Source: Marsupella aquatica (Eukaryota; Marchantiophyta). Taken from it: 64,000 nt of DNA. Positions 60,452 through 64,000 of this stretch are shown one piece after another (positions within the stretch are counted from its first letter, which is position 1; every line of letters begins with the position of its first letter). Where the stretch lies: assembly GCA_973895155.1 (NCBI GenBank), contig OZ316891.1, positions 26,102,001 through 26,166,000 of the forward strand. The letters run 5' to 3'. A model generated the notes under the pieces. It saw only the letters and a program-made list of their open reading frames with translations. It was not told the origin of the DNA and made no database searches. The position numbers and the translations under genes are program-made.

Positions 60452-60943
60452 AAGTGAATTATTATTCAATTTATGAACATTTGGGTAACAAAAGTGTACA
60501 TTTGGCTTTCAAAAAGTGTACAATTGGACAAGAAATAAAGATGCTTGCCATCAAATGTACCACCATGTTCATCCTTTGTAAATAAACTAGGATGAGACTC
60601 CTTCTAGTAAAGATCATTTTTTCACCCTCAAGTTTACAATTGATCATTTAGGTGTAGAGTAGTGTACATTTAGAGAACAAAAAGTGAACATTTAGAGGCC
60701 TAAAAGTGAACAAAATAAAATACACTTTTAATGAATACAGTGATTTTTATGTCATGTCCCATAATGTGTTTGTGGTTTCATATGCTTGGCTTGTGGAATC
60801 AGTAGCAGTTGGGAAACGTCAAAACCCAATGGACTATAGATGATCTTTTTGAGGCCTGGCCACGAAAGGGTCAGGATCCTTATAGAGAGGACTATGAGAC
60901 AACAAGTGAGGAATGGGTCATTAGCGATTCTGAATCAGAGTGA
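60452..60943 (+). pseudogene. Displaced BRCT C-terminal segment and acidic tail
   Basis: The frame DFYVMSHNVFVVSYAWLVES continues as VAVGKRQNPMDYR before a TGA at 60841-60843. It supplies the third-helix Trp that the second BRCT of the preceding ORF lacks. Shifting one base at that TGA opens DDLFEAWPRKGQDPYREDYE, which continues to an acidic end (EEWVISDSESE) at 60943. This looks like one former coding tail with a one-base frameshift. The stretch between (60452-60740) is AT-rich with repeated AAGTGTACATTTGG-like motifs and would be the intron or 3' flank. Confidence 0.45.
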
Positions 60944-61141
60944 GGAGTAGTAGCATCAGTTTGGACACAAGTTTTTTTGTATAAATCAGATCATTGAAAT
61001 AAATGTGATCTTTGAACTAATGTACCTTTGGTGGCAGTTGGGCTTATTTTACTGTTGGCGGATTGTTGTTTCCTGCTGCCTGGGGGTGTCACTGTAAATG
61101 TACTGGGTGGGCTCAAATCTTGGCGGCAGACTTTGGTGGGT

Positions 61142-61573
61142 ATGTTGCCTTTCCTAGATCAACAGGCGCTATTACGGCTCCTCCTCCGGGTTGCCATATG
61201 GCTGGCCACAGTTAGGACTCTCTTGCATGGGTTGGTGCTAAAACATTTCTTGGCACCGCCTGAGGATGCAAGAGACGCTGAATCTATCGTGAATGAGGAT
61301 GCACAGTTGGAAGTGGACATCTACTTTTCAGCAGATGAGTTAGACAAGCCCGATGTTGTAGGTGGTTCCTTGTTGCCTGATTTGGCAGATGATATAGTTC
61401 TTTCACATGTCTGGCCGAGGGTTCTCGTGGTGTCCTGTGCACAAGATATCTGCAAATATAGACAAATTAATACACGGTGGAGGGACTTGGTAGCAACTTG
61501 CCCCCAGTGGAGGGCATTGCATCCACTGCTTGTAGGCACGGATGCAAGACCCCATGGCATGAGCAATGTTTAG
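61142..61573 (+). CDS. F-box-like ORF, probably frameshifted at 3' end
   Basis: The frame from ATG 61142 to the stop at 61571-61573 gives 143 residues and is open further upstream without an ATG. Near the C-terminus LLPDLADDIVLSHVWPRVLV and then DICKYRQINTRWRDLVATCPQWRAL fit an F-box: the LP start, the interrupted hydrophobic pattern, and the VS/N-x-x-WR core. F-box proteins recruit targets to SCF ubiquitin ligases. Beyond the stop another frame reads EQCLDLDDLMYMYLRSEWHR and ends WYPYLTW before a TAA near 61651, which looks like the original continuation after a one-base shift. The N-terminal part is hydrophobic (LLRLLLRVAIWLATV). The family assignment is moderate and function is doubtful. 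Confidence 0.5.
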   Translation: MLPFLDQQALLRLLLRVAIWLATVRTLLHGLVLKHFLAPPEDARDAESIVNEDAQLEVDIYFSADELDKPDVVGGSLLPDLADDIVLSHVWPRVLVVSCAQDICKYRQINTRWRDLVATCPQWRALHPLLVGTDARPHGMSNV

Positions 61574-62000
61574 ACCTTGATGATTTAATGTACATGTACC
61601 TGAGGTCTGAGTGGCATCGAGAACAGGGTTGGTACCCATATCTCACCTGGTAATAAGGTGAGATATCTGATACCACTCTCACACCTGTGCCTGTGACTAT
61701 ACATGACTGGACTATGATATGGTCATGGGTGTACATGCAGAGGTGGTACATTTGAGGATAGCAGAGGAGGTGGTGACACCCTCCAATATTTAGGAATTTT
61801 GTGTCATTCACTTGACAATAGGTACACTACTCGCGAACCTGTTTTTTTCTTTTGAGGTGGTTTAGGGTTTGTGAGAATTTTGGTACACGTTATGTTAACT
61901 CTTTTGGCAGATACAGTCAGGGATATATGGAACACAAATACCACCATTAGGCATCCTTGTTTCCTGCTGTCCATGACTGCAGAGCTCCCAGCCTGTTACA
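61574..62000. other. Spacer between F-box-like and zinc ORFs
   Basis: 427 bp holding the probable displaced end of the F-box-like frame (to about 61651) and an otherwise unremarkable sequence. Confidence 0.4.
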
Positions 62001-62447
62001 ATGCACCCTGGTCACCACCCTCCCCAGACCCAGCCTAGGGCACAAGCACTGCCTTTGCATCATCCCACAAGGATATCACGCCATGATGATAAGCTTTGGC
62101 AGCGTGAAAGGTTACAAACCAGACTTTCAGGAGCCAGTAGGATGAGATGTCCTTGTGCAATCTGCCAAGGATCCCGTACCAGAGGTCTGAATGAGGTTTG
62201 GCGGCATATCGCGGTTCATGGAAGAGATCCACGACATCGAGTTTGGAATGATCCTACAGAGGAAGATTCTTCCGACGAGGAGTGGAGGTTAGAATTTGAT
62301 GCTACCAATGCTGCAAGACGGGCAAGTGAGGTTCTGCCTGGTGCATTTGAAAATGTTGTAGCTGGTCTCTGTGGGTTGTCAGCTCTCCAACGGGATGGTG
62401 CTCAGGCAGCACCACGTGACGAAGGAATTCATGTGGAAGAGATGTGA
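62001..62447 (+). CDS. ORF with transposase-associated-type zinc segment
   Basis: This is a 148-residue frame from ATG 62001. At 48-73 it reads MRCPCAICQGSRTRGLNEVW, followed by RHIAVHG. That CPC-x2-C plus H-x3-H pattern, with a downstream aromatic RVW, resembles the transposase-associated domain found at the N-terminus of plant CACTA-type transposases. The rest is acidic then Ala-rich (EEDSSDEEWRLEF, NAARRASEVLP), and the frame ends at 62447. No DDE catalytic domain follows within the next kilobase, so this would be a truncated N-terminal piece. A domesticated small zinc protein is the alternative. Confidence 0.5.
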   Translation: MHPGHHPPQTQPRAQALPLHHPTRISRHDDKLWQRERLQTRLSGASRMRCPCAICQGSRTRGLNEVWRHIAVHGRDPRHRVWNDPTEEDSSDEEWRLEFDATNAARRASEVLPGAFENVVAGLCGLSALQRDGAQAAPRDEGIHVEEM

Positions 62448-62770
62448 GAGACATCTTCCAAGACTGTGACGGGGTCCCCGTCTCAAAAGGTCACCATTAG
62501 GTGTTATTGGCAAGATGCATGTAAATAAATAAGCCAATATACACAATAGTTTTTCAAAAAAAAATTAAGTTAATCATCCCGGTGTGTGTTCATGTTGCTT
62601 TGGAGGGCCGGGGCTATTTGAACCCGGGAGGAACTATTTTTTTTAATTGACCCTTTTCTCCCTTGGGTCTTGTCGTTGTGGGAGAAGAAAATTAGGCATC
62701 TTAAGGGGATACCACCCATTAATATTTGGAGACCCCGGCAGTTTTTCTTGGCCCCGGTATAATATGGCAG
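62448..62770. other. Spacer, nothing recognised
   Basis: 323 bp with an A-rich run near 62556-62566 and a segment TTTGAACCCGGGAGGA at about 62619. No gene is recognised. Confidence 0.4.
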
Positions 62771-62974
62771 AGGAGCCCGCGAGCCATGGGGCGCGAGATG
62801 GAGGGTCGCCCTGCGAGTAGGCGGAGCCCCGAAAGGGTTTGCCGGGGCGTAAGTGAGGGGCAGCCGGGGAGGAGGAGCCCGCGAGCCATGGGGCGCGAGA
62901 CGGAGGGTCGCCCCGCGAGTAGGCGGAGCCCCGAAAGGGTCTGCCGGGGCGTAAGTGAGGGGCAACCGGGGAGG
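62771..62974. repeat. GC-rich 102-bp tandem duplication
   Basis: Two copies of a 102-bp unit beginning AGGAGCCCGCGAGCCATGGG (at 62771 and 62873) differ at only a few bases. The GC content is far above the surroundings. The unit is 34 codons long, so both strands stay open across the junction (RSPRAMGRE, then RPASRRSPERVCRG, on the plus strand), but no conserved protein is recognised. Confidence 0.9.
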
Positions 62975-63328
62975 GAAAATTAGCAAAGGAGCCACGGGGT
63001 TTCTTTATTTTTTCCTTCCTATTTTCTCACTTCCTCTCTTTTGCAAGACCAACTCATTGCCAAAAGCAAAAACTCGGGCTCTCTCTCAACTCTTGCCGAA
63101 AGCTCTCTCCACATTTTGCAATTATTCTGAAAGCCCTTTCTCATGGTCAATTGTTGGGGCTTGTTGGCATGATTCTTCCGAGCATTAGCGGCAGCAGCAC
63201 GGAGTGGCTTCTGAGGGAATTGAGGGTAATTGATTGATCGGGATACGGGGGCCATTTCGGGCCAGGGGATTGACATTGCTACGGGTGACGGGATTTGGTG
63301 ATTGAGGATTTGATTTCTGGATGCATGG
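62975..63328. other. Spacer before the right-edge coding segment
   Basis: 354 bp of CT-rich sequence (TTTCCTTCCTATTTTCTCAC) followed by a TTGATTGATCGGGATACGGG stretch. This could be the 5' UTR of the segment starting at 63329. No domain is seen. Confidence 0.4.
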
Positions 63329-64000
63329 ATGCTAGATCAACCGGAGTTTAGTGCGGCACGCGTTCGGAGATACAAGGCTGCTTACCGTGACTACATTGAG
63401 ACATTGATTGCAAGAGAGAGAGAAGAGAGAAAAGCTACGATGAGTATTGGGCTGGCGGCAAGTTCCACACCAGTGAGTAGGAGCGTTTTTCGTCGAATTT
63501 ATCCCAAAACCTCCACCAAGGTGATGGAGGATTGTAGGAATATTTTTCAAGCCACCGGGCTCACGGAGTTCATGAAGGTGGAGATTACAATCCCTTCGGG
63601 GAAGAGTTGGAACATTGAGGCCGGGATGGAGTTACGTACGGAAGGAATCTACTTTTAATGTCTCTAGCGGGTAGTGCCCCATGTGGAGTTAGCTAAGCTT
63701 CTATTCCTGGAGAACCAGCAATTCTCATTCACACCTCGGAACATAAGGGGAGAGCTCACGTTGACAATGGTGGCCGGTTGGGTGATTAATCCCACCTCCA
63801 CTACTTCCATTCCTCTTTCCGCCGTAAAGGATGCTGAGCACAAGGGATTTCTGGCCAAGGTTCATGAACGGGTCCTTGGTAACGTGCAATCTGGGGTGGT
63901 GAATGGAGAGCATTTCGTGGTAGCTATGGACATCAAGAACTATCCAGCCCATGTGTACGGATGGTGGTACTATGGGTTGAAGAAGCTATTGGACGCCAAT
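63329..64000 (+). pseudogene. Unrecognised coding segment with two stops, runs off window
   Basis: ATG 63329 starts a basic, Arg-rich frame (VRRYKAAYRDYIETLIARER) that closes with TAA at 63656-63658. A TAG follows at 63665-63667. The same frame then stays open to the window end (ELAKLLFLENQQFSFTPRNI, later VVAMDIKNYPAHVYGWWYYG), giving over 105 residues beyond the stops. Coding-like character on both sides in one frame argues for a single gene inactivated by two close stops, or for a short intron around 63640-63680. I do not recognise the family. Its continuation lies outside the window. Confidence 0.45.

Overview
This is eukaryotic nuclear DNA from a land plant. The evidence is spliced genes with GT-AG introns, a DWARF27-type carotenoid isomerase, a large plant-style ABC1 kinase, L1-type LINEs and small hAT-like elements. 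The style of the repeats and of the CPC-x2-C zinc segment near 62 kb would suit a spore-bearing plant (bryophyte, lycophyte or fern), but the sequence alone does not settle this. Every exon model below was built by hand from reading frame, protein-family similarity and GT/AG phase. None has transcript support.

Layout. Positions 1-3599 are the 3' part of an L1-type LINE with one in-frame stop. From 4.5 to 19.1 kb lies the only clearly intact single-copy gene block: a four-exon Cys/Met-metabolism PLP enzyme (+, 4512-9157), a seven-exon D27 family gene (-, 12603-9899) and a five-exon ADCK2-like ABC1 kinase (-, 19126-15819). The first two are convergent and about 740 bp apart. D27 and the kinase lie head-to-tail on the minus strand, 3.2 kb apart. 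From 19.2 to 57 kb I find no intact gene. This stretch holds purine-rich tandem arrays (21.35-22.5 kb and 49.4-52.15 kb), an 8-bp-TSD MITE, a possible 1.7-kb TIR element, a 186-bp tandem array directly upstream of a broken reverse transcriptase (30.06-33.08 kb), a copia gag scrap, several minisatellites, and a 5'-truncated LINE with a 19-bp target-site duplication (49685-51966).

From 57.2 to 62.5 kb five short coding segments lie on one strand at close spacing: a Cys-rich ORF with an internal TAG, a stand-alone EDM2-type PHD module, a two-BRCT ORF with a displaced 3' part, an F-box-like ORF and an ORF with a transposase-associated-type zinc segment. Several show a stop or frameshift. I read this as a decayed multi-gene mobile element or a captured-gene cluster, and it is the most unusual part of the window. 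The right edge (63.33-64.0 kb) holds an unrecognised coding segment interrupted by two close stops and running off the end.

Functionally, the three intact genes act in different compartments: D27 probably in plastids on beta-carotene, the ABC1 kinase probably in mitochondria, and the PLP enzyme with no clear targeting peptide. Nothing suggests that they form one pathway. The rest of the window is repeat turnover, with nested insertions that allow a partial relative dating.
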